From the NCBI GenBank assembly GCA_037718865.1, contig JBBJMP010000028.1, positions 1 to 64,000 of the forward strand: a stretch of DNA of 64,000 nt. Reading direction: 5' to 3'. The notes below the pieces were generated by a model that did no database searches, was not told the DNA's origin, and saw only the letters and a program-made list of their open reading frames with translations. Each line of letters begins with the position of its first letter. Position 1 is the stretch's first letter. The stretch comes from JADCRZ01 sp037718865. GTDB taxonomy: Bacteria; Bacteroidota; Bacteroidia; Chitinophagales; Chitinophagaceae. Below, piece after piece: positions 36,218 to 45,197 of this stretch. A program made the translations under genes and the position numbers.

Positions 36218-37553
36218 CTGGATTACGCATTACAATTTTTCCCTGGTTTGATACAGGGAACCGACCGTTGTCAAATACTTTTACTCCGCTTAAATAAGTC
36301 TGCTCCACCACCCCATATAGTTCCCGGTGCAAATAAGGAGTGATTTTGTGTTTATGAAAAATGATTTCGGGCAAAACCGTAAATGTTTTAGCCGGATTAA
36401 AAACCACCAGGTCGGCATCATAACCTTTGGCTATTTTACCCTTGCTGTTTTGCAAGCCCATCAGACGTGCCGGCCCTTCACTTAACCATCTTATCAAACA
36501 GGTAATGTCTGCGTGATTTTTCCTGGCGACCGTCCACAAGGCAGGTAAAGAAAATTGAAGAGATGATATTCCTCCCCAGGCTTTAGTAAAATTGCCGCTT
36601 TCCAACTCTTTAAGGTTTGGAGGCGCAGGGGAATGGTCCGTGGCAACAAAATCAATGTAACCCTGCTCAAGTGCCTCCCATAATTGTTGGTTGTTCGCCT
36701 TGTCACGGATCGGCGGGGCACATTTAAAAACGGTTTTACCATCGGGTATATCCTCCGCATTAAAATAAAGATAATGCTGTGCCGTTTCAACGGTCAGCGG
36801 TAATCCTTGCTCTTTAGCGCGTATTATCTGGCTTATGGAACCGGCGGATGACAGATGGACGATATGCACGGGGCAACGGTATTCTCCGCAAAGGCGGATC
36901 ATTAACGCAATGGCATTATCTTCCCAGTCTGCGGGTCTTGATGCCAGATAGTCCTGGTATGAAAACACATCCGGCGCAGGCTGCTGCGGGGTCGACAGTT
37001 CGCAATGTACCAGCAAAGGCAGGTTAAAGCCGGCCATGACAGGCATGACCTTGTGCAGGTCCGTTTCTGTAACATTTGGAAAATCATCGATGCCGGAATG
37101 GGTGAGAAATGCCTTGAATCCCAATACTCCCCTGCTCATTAATCCCCCGATATTATTTTCATTTCCGGGTACGATTCCGCCCCAGAATCCGCAGTTGGCG
37201 TGGAGTTGATTTTTGGCCGCCGCCAATTTTACTTCGAACGCAGGTACCGTTACAGTAACCGGCGAAGCATTTAATGGCATATCCGCCAGGGTTGTTATAC
37301 CGCCTGCTATCGCAGCCTTTGTTGCGGTATCGAAGCCCTCCCAATCCGTCCTTCCCGGTTCATTGATATGCACATGCGGGTCGATGAGTCCGGGCAGCAG
37401 CATATTATCACCGATGTCAATCACATCTGGTCCTGCCTCTATGGTTGATTCGCTGACCACGTCAGCGATCAGGCCATCTTTTATCAGAACATAGGCCATC
37501 TTTACACCGTCCGGCATAACCGTATTCCTGCTTTTTATGACCAGGTCGAACAT
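36210..37553 (-). CDS. allB: Allantoinase
   Basis: The 447-residue amidohydrolase has the dinuclear metal motifs: DPHVHINEPGRTDWEGF, the carbamylated Lys in GFKAFLTHSG, LVHCE, VHIVHLSS and ATDHSPAP. These match the allantoinase branch of the dihydroorotase family. It opens the allantoin ring to allantoate. It is the first gene of the reverse-strand operon, divergent from urate oxidase across a 91-base region. Confidence 0.96.
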   Translation of the reverse strand: MFDLVIKSRNTVMPDGVKMAYVLIKDGLIADVVSESTIEAGPDVIDIGDNMLLPGLIDPHVHINEPGRTDWEGFDTATKAAIAGGITTLADMPLNASPVTVTVPAFEVKLAAAKNQLHANCGFWGGIVPGNENNIGGLMSRGVLGFKAFLTHSGIDDFPNVTETDLHKVMPVMAGFNLPLLVHCELSTPQQPAPDVFSYQDYLASRPADWEDNAIALMIRLCGEYRCPVHIVHLSSAGSISQIIRAKEQGLPLTVETAQHYLYFNAEDIPDGKTVFKCAPPIRDKANNQQLWEALEQGYIDFVATDHSPAPPNLKELESGNFTKAWGGISSLQFSLPALWTVARKNHADITCLIRWLSEGPARLMGLQNSKGKIAKGYDADLVVFNPAKTFTVLPEIIFHKHKITPYLHRELYGVVEQTYLSGVKVFDNGRFPVSNQGKIVMRNPDE

Positions 37554-37588
37554 TTATTTTTTACGTTAATGAGATTGAACAATTCCCG

Positions 37589-37612
37589 ATAAAAATAGAA
37601 CACTATTTTTAT
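37589..37612. promoter_or_regulatory. 10-bp inverted repeat in the allB/urate oxidase divergent promoter region
   Basis: ATAAAAATAG (37589-37598) and CTATTTTTAT (37603-37612) form a perfect inverted repeat around AACA, in the 91 bases between the two divergent starts. It is well placed to be an operator for coordinated control of urate oxidase and the allantoin operon, or overlapping promoters. No regulator gene lies in the cluster. Confidence 0.5.
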
Positions 37613-37644
37613 ATGAGAACGCTTTTACCACCAAATAACCGGTT

Positions 37645-38493
37645 ATGAAAATTGTACTGGGACAGAATGCTTATGGCAAAAATGCGGTTAACCTTTCAAA
37701 GATTACCAGGTTTCCTGATCATCATGAATTTAGGCAGATCTCGGTAAACGTGGTCCTGGAAGGAGATTTTGAATCGGCTCATACTGCCGGTGACAATACT
37801 GCGCTGCTTCCTACGGACACACAGAAAAACACGGTGTATGCTTTGGCAAAAGACCATTTTTCAGCCAGCATAGAAGAATTCGGAATGTATCTGGCTGATC
37901 ATTTTTTTAACAATAATCCCCACGTATCGCGATCAAAGATCCAGATAACGGAGCACCTGTATATCAGGGCATCATTCGATGGTAACCTGCATCCACATGC
38001 ATTTATTGCAAACAATGCGGAAAAGCATACTGCTGAGATCATACACGATCAGGCCGTCATCGGGGTTACGGCAGGAATAAGCGGGCTGCTTGTCTTAAAA
38101 ACCACTGGTTCGGGTTTCGAAAACTATATAAAAGATCAGTACACCACACTTAAAGAAACAAATGACCGCATCCTGGCGACTGAATGTGAAGCAGAATGGG
38201 ATTATCAGTTGAATGATCTTGATTTTTCTGCAAAACATGGCGATATCCGTTTGTCATTGATTAACACCTTCTCTCATCACCAGAGCCTGTCGCTGCAGCA
38301 AACCATGTTTGCTATGGGCGAGAATGTATTGAAAGAAAATGAGGAGGTAAGAGAGATCCGCTTTAAAATGCCGAACAAACATCATATCCTGTTTAACCTC
38401 GAACAGTTTGGGATGGACAACAATAATGAAATATTTATTGCTACCGATGAACCGTATGGGTATATTACGGGTACGGTGACGAGAGAGGAATGA
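37645..38493 (+). CDS. pucL: Urate oxidase (factor-independent urate hydroxylase)
   Basis: The 282-residue protein carries the cofactorless uricase signature. The YGK motif has Lys12, PTDTQKNTVYALAK has the catalytic Thr57, and the C-terminal NKHHILFNLEQFG block supplies the His. It ends with FIATDEPYGYI. It converts urate to 5-hydroxyisourate. It is the only forward-strand gene of the cluster and shares the divergent regulatory region with allB. No xanthine dehydrogenase is in the window. Confidence 0.98.
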   Translation: MKIVLGQNAYGKNAVNLSKITRFPDHHEFRQISVNVVLEGDFESAHTAGDNTALLPTDTQKNTVYALAKDHFSASIEEFGMYLADHFFNNNPHVSRSKIQITEHLYIRASFDGNLHPHAFIANNAEKHTAEIIHDQAVIGVTAGISGLLVLKTTGSGFENYIKDQYTTLKETNDRILATECEAEWDYQLNDLDFSAKHGDIRLSLINTFSHHQSLSLQQTMFAMGENVLKENEEVREIRFKMPNKHHILFNLEQFGMDNNNEIFIATDEPYGYITGTVTREE

Positions 38494-38519
38494 CTACAAT
38501 CAATCGCTGCTGCCAGCCC

Positions 38520-38544
38520 GTGGTTGGTGTTTTTCACCAACCAC
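38520..38544. repeat. GGTTGGTG hairpin, copy 2
   Basis: A perfect 10-bp stem (GTGGTTGGTG with CACCAACCAC) around TTTTT, between the convergent urate oxidase and epimerase genes. It is the inverse-orientation relative of the hairpin at 31871-31891 and may act as a bidirectional terminator. Confidence 0.7.
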
Positions 38545-38560
38545 CGCGGAGAGGCCTAAT

Positions 38561-38620
38561 GCAGGTTTGCGCAGCAAGCCGCGCCTGCCAAAGCCTTGGC
38601 GGCGGGCAAGGCCGGGGTGG
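38561..38620. repeat. Structured intergenic repeat, copy B
   Basis: Closely similar to copy A at 188-250. The first stem is GGTTTGC/GCAAGCC (38564-38570 with 38574-38580, one wobble pair). The second, GCCTTG/CAAGGC (38593-38598 with 38607-38612), is identical with the same loop length. It ends exactly at the epimerase stop codon. Confidence 0.75.
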
Positions 38621-39469
38621 TCACAGATCAGCCAGCAACCTCCTTAAATTCTTAACCCCTTCTTCGGCTATTGATTCCTGTGAAGGCTCTATCTGGCGCC
38701 AGATGGCTGCAGCACGGGCTATCACCTTAACGTCTTTGGTAAATGATTCAATAACTATGTCGCCCTCGTAACCAATCTCTGTAAGTGCTTCTGAGATAGC
38801 GCTCCAGTTGATGTGGTCATTGCCGGGAATGCCGCGGTCGCATCCGCAAGCATGGAAATGTCCCAAGTATTTGCCCGCTTTCCGGATAGCCCTGGCCTGG
38901 TCCTTTTCCTCGATGTTCATATGAAAGGTGTCATAGTGAAGCAAGGCCGCGGGGTTATCTATTTCCCTGATCAGCTGCAGGCTTTGGTCTACCGTATTGA
39001 TGAAGTCCGTTTCAAAGCGGTTAAGTGGTTCAATACCCAGTTTAAGATTACGTTCGGAAGCATAACCGGCGATGATCTTCAAATGTCCGACCACCAATTT
39101 CCACTGTTCCCTGTATTCATCTTCCGGTACTGCATCGGCGCGTCCAACTGCAGAGTATAACGGTCCTATAAGCATTTTCCCTTGCAGCTTCACCAATACA
39201 TCGAGCAGTCCCTTCAGGTAACCTAATGCCGTTTGTTGCTGTTGCTCATTACCCCTAAGGTCATGGTCTGGTGACATGGCAGCGCACACCGTATTGCACG
39301 TCAGTCCATTTTTAATCAGTTCATCTTTAATAAAAGCCGGATCAATATGTGAAGGGTCCTCTACGGCAATCTCCACTGCATCAAAGCCCCATTCTTTAAA
39401 TTTGGGAAACAGGTTAACAGATTCGTTGGTAAACGGCGACGTAAATAAAAATGTATTTATTCCAAACAT
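38621..39469 (-). CDS. Sugar phosphate isomerase/epimerase (ketose 3-epimerase-like)
   Basis: The 282-residue TIM barrel has the metal-binding pattern of the D-tagatose/D-psicose 3-epimerase group: GIEPLNRFE, HYDTFHMNIEE, GHFHACGCDRG and VIESFTKD. No signal peptide is present, so it is cytoplasmic. It probably isomerises a ketose or keto-sugar derived from the oxidoreductase pathway. It starts 18 bases after the ThuA gene on the same strand. The natural substrate is unknown. Confidence 0.92.
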   Translation of the reverse strand: MFGINTFLFTSPFTNESVNLFPKFKEWGFDAVEIAVEDPSHIDPAFIKDELIKNGLTCNTVCAAMSPDHDLRGNEQQQQTALGYLKGLLDVLVKLQGKMLIGPLYSAVGRADAVPEDEYREQWKLVVGHLKIIAGYASERNLKLGIEPLNRFETDFINTVDQSLQLIREIDNPAALLHYDTFHMNIEEKDQARAIRKAGKYLGHFHACGCDRGIPGNDHINWSAISEALTEIGYEGDIVIESFTKDVKVIARAAAIWRQIEPSQESIAEEGVKNLRRLLADL

Positions 39470-39487
39470 TTGAAATGATTTAGGATA

Positions 39488-40441
39488 TTAAGGATTCGCA
39501 TTTGTACTTCTGTTGCAAGGCTTTGCATCCAGGTTCGCCTGGAGGTCAGCTGTTGATAGCGCGGGCGTGGTGACCCCTTGTTTAGGAACGGCTATTTTAG
39601 CGGTCCAGAGGATAGCGTTCAGCACCAGTTTCCGGAAATTTTCGTTTCCCCAGTTTTTATGAAAATGGCCGCCTGTAAATCCAAATCCGCGACCCTTGTC
39701 CGGGCGCTCTACGGCCCATGCCGTATGCTGCGGCTGGCCAGCCTTTTTTCTGACAAATTCATTGCCTTCATGAGGTCCATCTTTCCGTTCCAAAGTAGAT
39801 GCGGGCGGTATTGCTGTGAGTATTGGTGTAACCCCTTTCATACCATCCAGGAACCGCATATGGTAATACCACTCATCATTTAACGTGAATGGCTGAACGC
39901 CGGATGTCACGGGATGTTTCGGAAGTGTTTTAAAATCCGCATCCCAGTGCGGGTTGACCGACCAGTAAGGCTCGAAATATCCTCCCAGCCAGTTCTTGAA
40001 TTCCGGTCCGCCCCTTTCCTTAGGCACTTCCACCGCATAGTGAAGGCAAACAAGCCCGATTCCTTTTTTTGTGAGGGCTGTTACATGATTCATGTGCTGT
40101 AACGCGAGGTGACCTCCGCCTCCATCCATATACATTACGATGGTAGAGGCATTTTCTAATATGGTACTGTCTGTCGGCCATCCCTGAAATACCTGGGCCT
40201 CTACCTCTTTGCCCATGTGTTTGTTCAACTCGCTGGCCAATAGCATGCTGCCTGCTTGGTGTTCATGCTCGCCGGGACCGTGACTGCATCTGCCGGCAAT
40301 AAAAATGATCTTCTTTTTGGCAGGTGCAGCGATTGTAGCTTTACCCGTTTGCCGTAATGATTTTGGCAACCAGCCCACAGCGGCGATTAGCACCACTAAT
40401 AAGATCAGCCCTGTGAACAAATACAAATTTGATTTTTTCAT
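39488..40441 (-). CDS. ThuA domain protein with N-terminal membrane anchor
   Basis: After one hydrophobic N-terminal segment the protein shows the ThuA-like glutamine-amidotransferase fold: IFIAGRCSHGPGEHEHQAGSMLLA, VMYMDGGGGHL, GIGLVCLHYAVE, and GRGFGFTGGHFHKNWGNE. ThuA proteins are linked to 3-keto-trehalose and related sugars. It should face the periplasm, as do the exported Gfo/Idh and DUF1080 proteins, supporting a common pathway. Length is 317 residues. Confidence 0.92.
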   Translation of the reverse strand: MKKSNLYLFTGLILLVVLIAAVGWLPKSLRQTGKATIAAPAKKKIIFIAGRCSHGPGEHEHQAGSMLLASELNKHMGKEVEAQVFQGWPTDSTILENASTIVMYMDGGGGHLALQHMNHVTALTKKGIGLVCLHYAVEVPKERGGPEFKNWLGGYFEPYWSVNPHWDADFKTLPKHPVTSGVQPFTLNDEWYYHMRFLDGMKGVTPILTAIPPASTLERKDGPHEGNEFVRKKAGQPQHTAWAVERPDKGRGFGFTGGHFHKNWGNENFRKLVLNAILWTAKIAVPKQGVTTPALSTADLQANLDAKPCNRSTNANP

Positions 40442-40481
40442 ATGAAGTAATATATTTAAATGGTAGCAATATAATGGACCA

Positions 40482-40495
40482 GATTGCTGGCAATC
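40482..40495. promoter_or_regulatory. Inverted repeat upstream of ThuA gene
   Basis: GATTGC-TG-GCAATC, a perfect 6-bp inverted repeat, lies about 41 bases before the ThuA start in the 256-base divergent region shared with a Gfo/Idh gene. It could be an operator. The rest of that region shows no gene or clear promoter. Confidence 0.35.
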
Positions 40496-40697
40496 ATAAA
40501 AGGTATAAAACTAAGGTAAAAATTGTTTCAACGATCATTGCCATATCCGGTAACGGGATGAAAATTGGGATGCAGTGTTATACGCTCTGACTCTACGAAT
40601 ATGGCTGCAATGCATAAATTTTGCCAATCGCTATTTTGCGCCTAATTTCATTCCATCAAAATTTAACCTCCCAAAAGGGTGATATAAAAATAGCATC

Positions 40698-41741
40698 ATG
40701 GAAAGCATCAATACTGCGTTATGTTCATTTGGTATGTCAGGCTGGGTTTTTCATGCACCCTTTATTCAATTACATCCTGGCTTTAGTTTGCACGGGATCT
40801 GGGAAAGAACCAAACAACTGTCTAAGGAGAAATATCCTGAGGTTATTATTTACAGGTCACTCGAAGAATTGCTTTCGGACGATACTGTTGAATTAGTGGT
40901 TGTTAATACGCCTAATTACACGCACTATGACTATGCTAAAAAAGCCCTGCAGGCAGACAAGCACATCATTGTAGAAAAGCCTTTTACTGCTACCGTAGAG
41001 GAAGCTGAAGAATTGATAGCACTGTCCGCCCAACGGCAAAAACGGATCTTTGTTTTTCATAATCGAAGGTATGACAGCGATTTCAGAACAGTTCAGCAAG
41101 TGGTGAAAGATGGGTTATTGGGAGAAATCGTGGAAGCAGAAATACATTACGACCGGTATAAGGAAGAGTTAAGTCCCAAGCTGCACAAGGAAGTGCCCGG
41201 CGCTGCAACAGGGGCCATGTACGACCTTGGCTCGCACCTGGCAGACCAGGCCTTACAATTATTTGGTAAACCCGAAGCCGTTTTCGCTGACATCCGGATG
41301 GTCAGGCCCATCTCGCAGGTAGATGATTATTTTGAAACAGTATTATATTACCCTAATTTAAGGGTTAAGCTTAAATCGAGCTACCTGGTAAGAGAACCAC
41401 TTCCTGCGTTTATATTGCATGGCTCCAAAGGGTCCTTTATCAAGAGCAGGGCTGACGTTCAAGAAGTTGAGTTGCAGGCAGGGGCTGATGCCGGAAGGCC
41501 GGGTTGGGGGTTAGAACCGGAAGCAGAGCAAGGTTTGTTGCATACCGAAAAAAACGGTGAGGTAGTCAGGGAAAAAATTCCCACGCTGCCTGGAAATTAC
41601 CTGGATTATTATGATTCGGTATTTAAGGCATTGCGCCATAGCCAGCCGGGGCCCGTAGCAGTGGAAGAGGCCACAGAAGTTATCCGCATTATCCGCGCGG
41701 CGCATAAAAGCAGTGCTGAAAAAAGGGTGGTTATGTTATAG
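40698..41741 (+). CDS. Gfo/Idh/MocA-family oxidoreductase (cytosolic)
   Basis: The 347-residue protein has an N-terminal Rossmann motif (FGMSGWVFHAPFI), the VVNTPNYTHYDYAKKAL segment, the catalytic EKPFTATVEEAE motif, and a C-terminal domain with YDLGSHLADQALQLFG. It has no signal peptide. It resembles the YvaA/scyllo-inositol dehydrogenase subgroup and should use NAD(P). It is divergent from ThuA, which supports shared sugar-oxidation roles. The substrate is unknown. Confidence 0.93.
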   Translation: MESINTALCSFGMSGWVFHAPFIQLHPGFSLHGIWERTKQLSKEKYPEVIIYRSLEELLSDDTVELVVVNTPNYTHYDYAKKALQADKHIIVEKPFTATVEEAEELIALSAQRQKRIFVFHNRRYDSDFRTVQQVVKDGLLGEIVEAEIHYDRYKEELSPKLHKEVPGAATGAMYDLGSHLADQALQLFGKPEAVFADIRMVRPISQVDDYFETVLYYPNLRVKLKSSYLVREPLPAFILHGSKGSFIKSRADVQEVELQAGADAGRPGWGLEPEAEQGLLHTEKNGEVVREKIPTLPGNYLDYYDSVFKALRHSQPGPVAVEEATEVIRIIRAAHKSSAEKRVVML

Positions 41742-41796
41742 GCTGTCTTGTTCAAAATATATTGTGTAGCTGGAAATTATCACTAAAATATATATC

Positions 41797-42360
41797 ATGA
41801 GAAATTTTTTAACTGCTGTTTGTTTACTTGTATCGTGCGCTGCATTTTCGCAGGCAACGTTTCCTGCTATCGGTCAAGGCAGCAAACTGCAGTATCTTGT
41901 ATCTACTTCGAATGGCTCAAATAAGATAACGGTTATTCTGGACTCTGTTTCCTCGCAATACATGAAATGGGGATGGAAACTGGATGACGGCACTCAAGGT
42001 AGCTGGATCATGAAAAAAAATTCATTGGAAAATGCAAACCAGGGATGGTGGAGCGAGCTTGAGCCCAATTCACAGATTGAACTTACAGATAACCAATCGG
42101 TAGGTATGTTCTCAAAAGCACAATGGAACACCATTCAGAAAGATAAAAAAGTGGTTTATGATTTGGTGAGCTATGTTGTTAAATCACCCTCAGAACAACA
42201 GCGGTTTAAACTTGGTGAAAAGGAAGTAAATTCAATCTTTCTTGAAGCCGCTAACGGCAGCACCAGAATATGGCTGTTAAATAACCCCACTATTCCACTG
42301 ATTTTAAGGATCGATGGTAATCAGGCAGGACCTGATATCGTATTGCAGTCGGTTGAATAG
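41797..42360 (+). CDS. Secreted protein of unknown function
   Basis: A Sec signal peptide (about residues 1-20, CAAFSQ cleavage region) precedes a beta-rich domain of about 165 residues with repeated W, Y and Q patterns (MKWGWKLDDGTQGSW). No family is recognised. It lies 55 bases downstream of the Gfo/Idh gene and 31 bases upstream of the DUF72 gene, so the three may form one transcript. It has no lipobox, T9SS tail or catalytic motif. Confidence 0.75.
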   Translation: MRNFLTAVCLLVSCAAFSQATFPAIGQGSKLQYLVSTSNGSNKITVILDSVSSQYMKWGWKLDDGTQGSWIMKKNSLENANQGWWSELEPNSQIELTDNQSVGMFSKAQWNTIQKDKKVVYDLVSYVVKSPSEQQRFKLGEKEVNSIFLEAANGSTRIWLLNNPTIPLILRIDGNQAGPDIVLQSVE

Positions 42361-42391
42361 GATTGAAATATATCAATAATCAGCAACGAAT

Positions 42392-43132
42392 ATGCCCGAC
42401 TGGCTAATAGGCTGTTCTGGTTTTCACTATCCCGAATGGAAATTGCTGTTTTATCCAGAAAAACTACCCCAAAGCAAGTGGTTTGAGTATTACTGCCAGC
42501 ACTTTAATACACTCGAGGTAAACGGAACCTTTTACCGTTTTCCCAACGCTGCATTCCTGCAAAAGTGGTATAGTAAGAGCCCCGCTTCTTTCCAATTTTC
42601 GGTTAAGGTACCAAGGCTGATAACCCATTACAAACAGTTTATTGAAACCGAAAGAATGCTGGGAGATTTTTACGCTTCCATATATGAAGGCTTGCAGGAA
42701 AAACTGGCCTGCGTGTTATTTCAATTGCCTGAACGTGCGGTGTTTTCGGAAGAACGGTTGAATCGGATTAGCAACAGTGTCGACCCTTCCTTTACAAACG
42801 TTATCGAGTTCCGGCATGAAAGCTGGTGGCAGCAAAGCGTTTACCAGGAGCTGGCAAAACATTCCATTATTTTCTGCAGTCAGAGTCATCCTAAACTTCC
42901 CGATTCGGTGATTCAACATTTACCCATCGTGTATTACCGGTTTCATGGCGTACCCACCTTGTATAAATCGCAGTATCAGAAAAAGCAACTACAACATATT
43001 GTTGATGAGATCAGTCAACCGGGGCATGTGAAGCAGGCCTATATATATTTCAATAATACAATGGGTATGGCTGGCATACGGAACGCAAAGCAAACAGAAG
43101 CTTATAGCAGGTTAACCGACAAACAAGGATAA
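42392..43132 (+). CDS. DUF72 domain protein
   Basis: The 246-residue TIM-barrel protein has DUF72 hallmarks: WLIGCSGFHYPEWK at the start, NTLEVNGTFYRFP near residue 42, SVKVPRLITHYKQ, NVIEFRHESWW, and YYRFHGVPTLYKS. The family is widespread and of unknown activity. A degraded paralogue lies at 55766-56445. Residues fit a typical full-length member (about 240-250). Confidence 0.93.
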   Translation: MPDWLIGCSGFHYPEWKLLFYPEKLPQSKWFEYYCQHFNTLEVNGTFYRFPNAAFLQKWYSKSPASFQFSVKVPRLITHYKQFIETERMLGDFYASIYEGLQEKLACVLFQLPERAVFSEERLNRISNSVDPSFTNVIEFRHESWWQQSVYQELAKHSIIFCSQSHPKLPDSVIQHLPIVYYRFHGVPTLYKSQYQKKQLQHIVDEISQPGHVKQAYIYFNNTMGMAGIRNAKQTEAYSRLTDKQG

Positions 43133-43177
43133 GCTACTTCAAGTGGTATCGGTTGTATAGTCTTCATTGCAGGAGGG

Positions 43178-45029
43178 CTATTGTTTATTAAAAGCCAGCA
43201 GGTTAGACCTATAGGCCTTCCCCTTTTCGTTCCGGGTTAAAGTGTTTTGTATTCCGCCAAGCAGTTCATTCCCAGGATTCCTGCACAGGATTTCTTTCAG
43301 TAAATTTTTTGCCTCTTCAGATTTGCTGTAACTGAGCGATAAAAATAATTGTGCGCGTACTTCATAACTGCGATCGTTTACTAACGGTTCCAGCCACACG
43401 ATTACTTGTGTATTATCCTCTTTCAGGTAAGGCTCACTGATTAGAACCGCCGCTTTCCTTACCTGCGCATCCTTGTCTTCCAAAGCCATTTGTAAATCTA
43501 TCATATCCACATCCTCCAACCCTTCAAGCGTCCATAAAGCATGAACTCTGGCAACGGCGGAAGGTTCGTGTGACATTGGTCCTTTTTCTCCTGAAACGAT
43601 TTGTTTTAAAAAAGGGGTGATCCATCTGTCACCGCGGACCACCATTTCTTTTTGCGCATTATCCCGCCACCAGCCATTAGGATGATCCAAGTAAGTGACG
43701 AGTGTTTCGGTAGGTTCATTCAGCATACGAGGCCTTGGCCCGGGCTTTAACTCGTCGTGCACCAGGCGATAGATGCGGCCCGTTTTATAATTCTTACTCC
43801 TGATCGGCGTGTTTAGGAAAGGTTGGCCCTGTCGCGCATCCCGATTGAAGCCTTGATTCATGTCTACAATATATAGGCAGCCATCAGGACCTGTATACGT
43901 ATTTACGGGCCTGAAGTTCATGTCTGTTGACGTTATAAATTCATCGTGAGCATACACATTCCTCAGCGTGACTTTTCCCTCGTTAAGGGTTACCTTAGCC
44001 CGGCGTATAAGATTGCCGGCCGGCTCGGCAACGAGGTAGTCGCCCCTCATGCTTTCCGGAAGCCGGTCTCCGCGGAAAATGGATTGTCCGCAGGGAGCTG
44101 TAAATCGCGTGATCGTATGCATAGTACCTGTGTTTCCCGGCCTGCTGTCAACGTCAGGTAATTTGATGACGGACCAAACTGCCGCAAAGGTGGAATGCTG
44201 GTACTTGTCTGTTAAGTCAAGCTGCCCGTAAACCGGGTTGATTTGGAATCCGCAGGCAGGAAGTCCCGCAGTTGCTTTGCTATAGAATAACCGGCCATAA
44301 TTATCGTGTGTGATGCCCCACTGGCCGTTGTTTCCATAAAGCAACGAATCAATTTGCATCTTCATACCATCGTATCGAAAACGTACCGGAGCATTGGTTA
44401 CGTAGATCCAATTGTCAAGGTTCCAATCCAGCCCGTTACCCAGGAGGCCTTTATTACTATACGACTTTTTTTTCCTACGAAACACCGTTCTTTTCTGATC
44501 TGATTTTCCATTGCCATCCGTGTCCTTATAGGCATATATGTTTGGCGAATTGATTTCATTGACCAGCAGTTCATTTCCCAGGCAGAGCAGCATGCGGGGT
44601 GATACCAGTTTATCGATAAAAACGGCGCTCTTGTCCATTTTACCATCGTTGTTGGTGTCTTCCAGCAACATGATCTGGCTGGCGGGTTTATTCACGCCAG
44701 TAGCCTGAATAGCTTGCATGTTTGTTTCCATTTGAGCAACGTACATGCAGCCATTTCCATCCCAGGCAATAGCCACAGGATGAGAGATCAATGGTTCGCT
44801 GGCTACCAGTTCGAGATGATACCCTTTGGGGTAAACTCTCTTCCGGGGATAAGGGTAATGTTGTTAGTTGACTTACTGATTGCCGGGATTCAAAACCGGC
44901 TTCTTGCACCTTTGGGTTGCTGGTTGTTACTGAATCTGTCCGGAATGAGTGGGTGAAACCGATGCTGGTAATAACCGGTAATGAAAACGCTGCAACAACT
45001 GCAACAATCCACTGTCTTCTTGTCCACAT
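43178..45029 (-). pseudogene. PVC-type membrane-bound dehydrogenase-like beta-propeller protein, frameshifted
   Basis: The main frame (to about 44850) begins with GYHLELVASEPLISHPVAIAWDG and gives NHL-like propeller blades plus C-terminal HEAT-type repeats. The N-terminal segment (signal peptide from ATG 45029, then LPLSPEESLPQ) is in another frame. The family usually runs PEESL-xn-LPKGYHLELVASEP without a break, so a small indel near 44829-44845 has split the gene; a sequencing error is possible. A run of CCCC at the junction fits a one-base gain. No cytochrome domain is seen. Confidence 0.8.
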
Positions 45030-45197
45030 AGCGATGAAGGTTTTGGGAGTATATGCTTACTTTCTTCGGAAAAACTTCCAAGATTTTTTATAAGCAACCT
45101 GTTCAATGGCCGACCTGCAAAGGAATTAAATTATATTACTTTATACTGTTATCAAGAGGGAAAGTGGAATAGAATTAAAGAACCCAGCCATCCTTCT

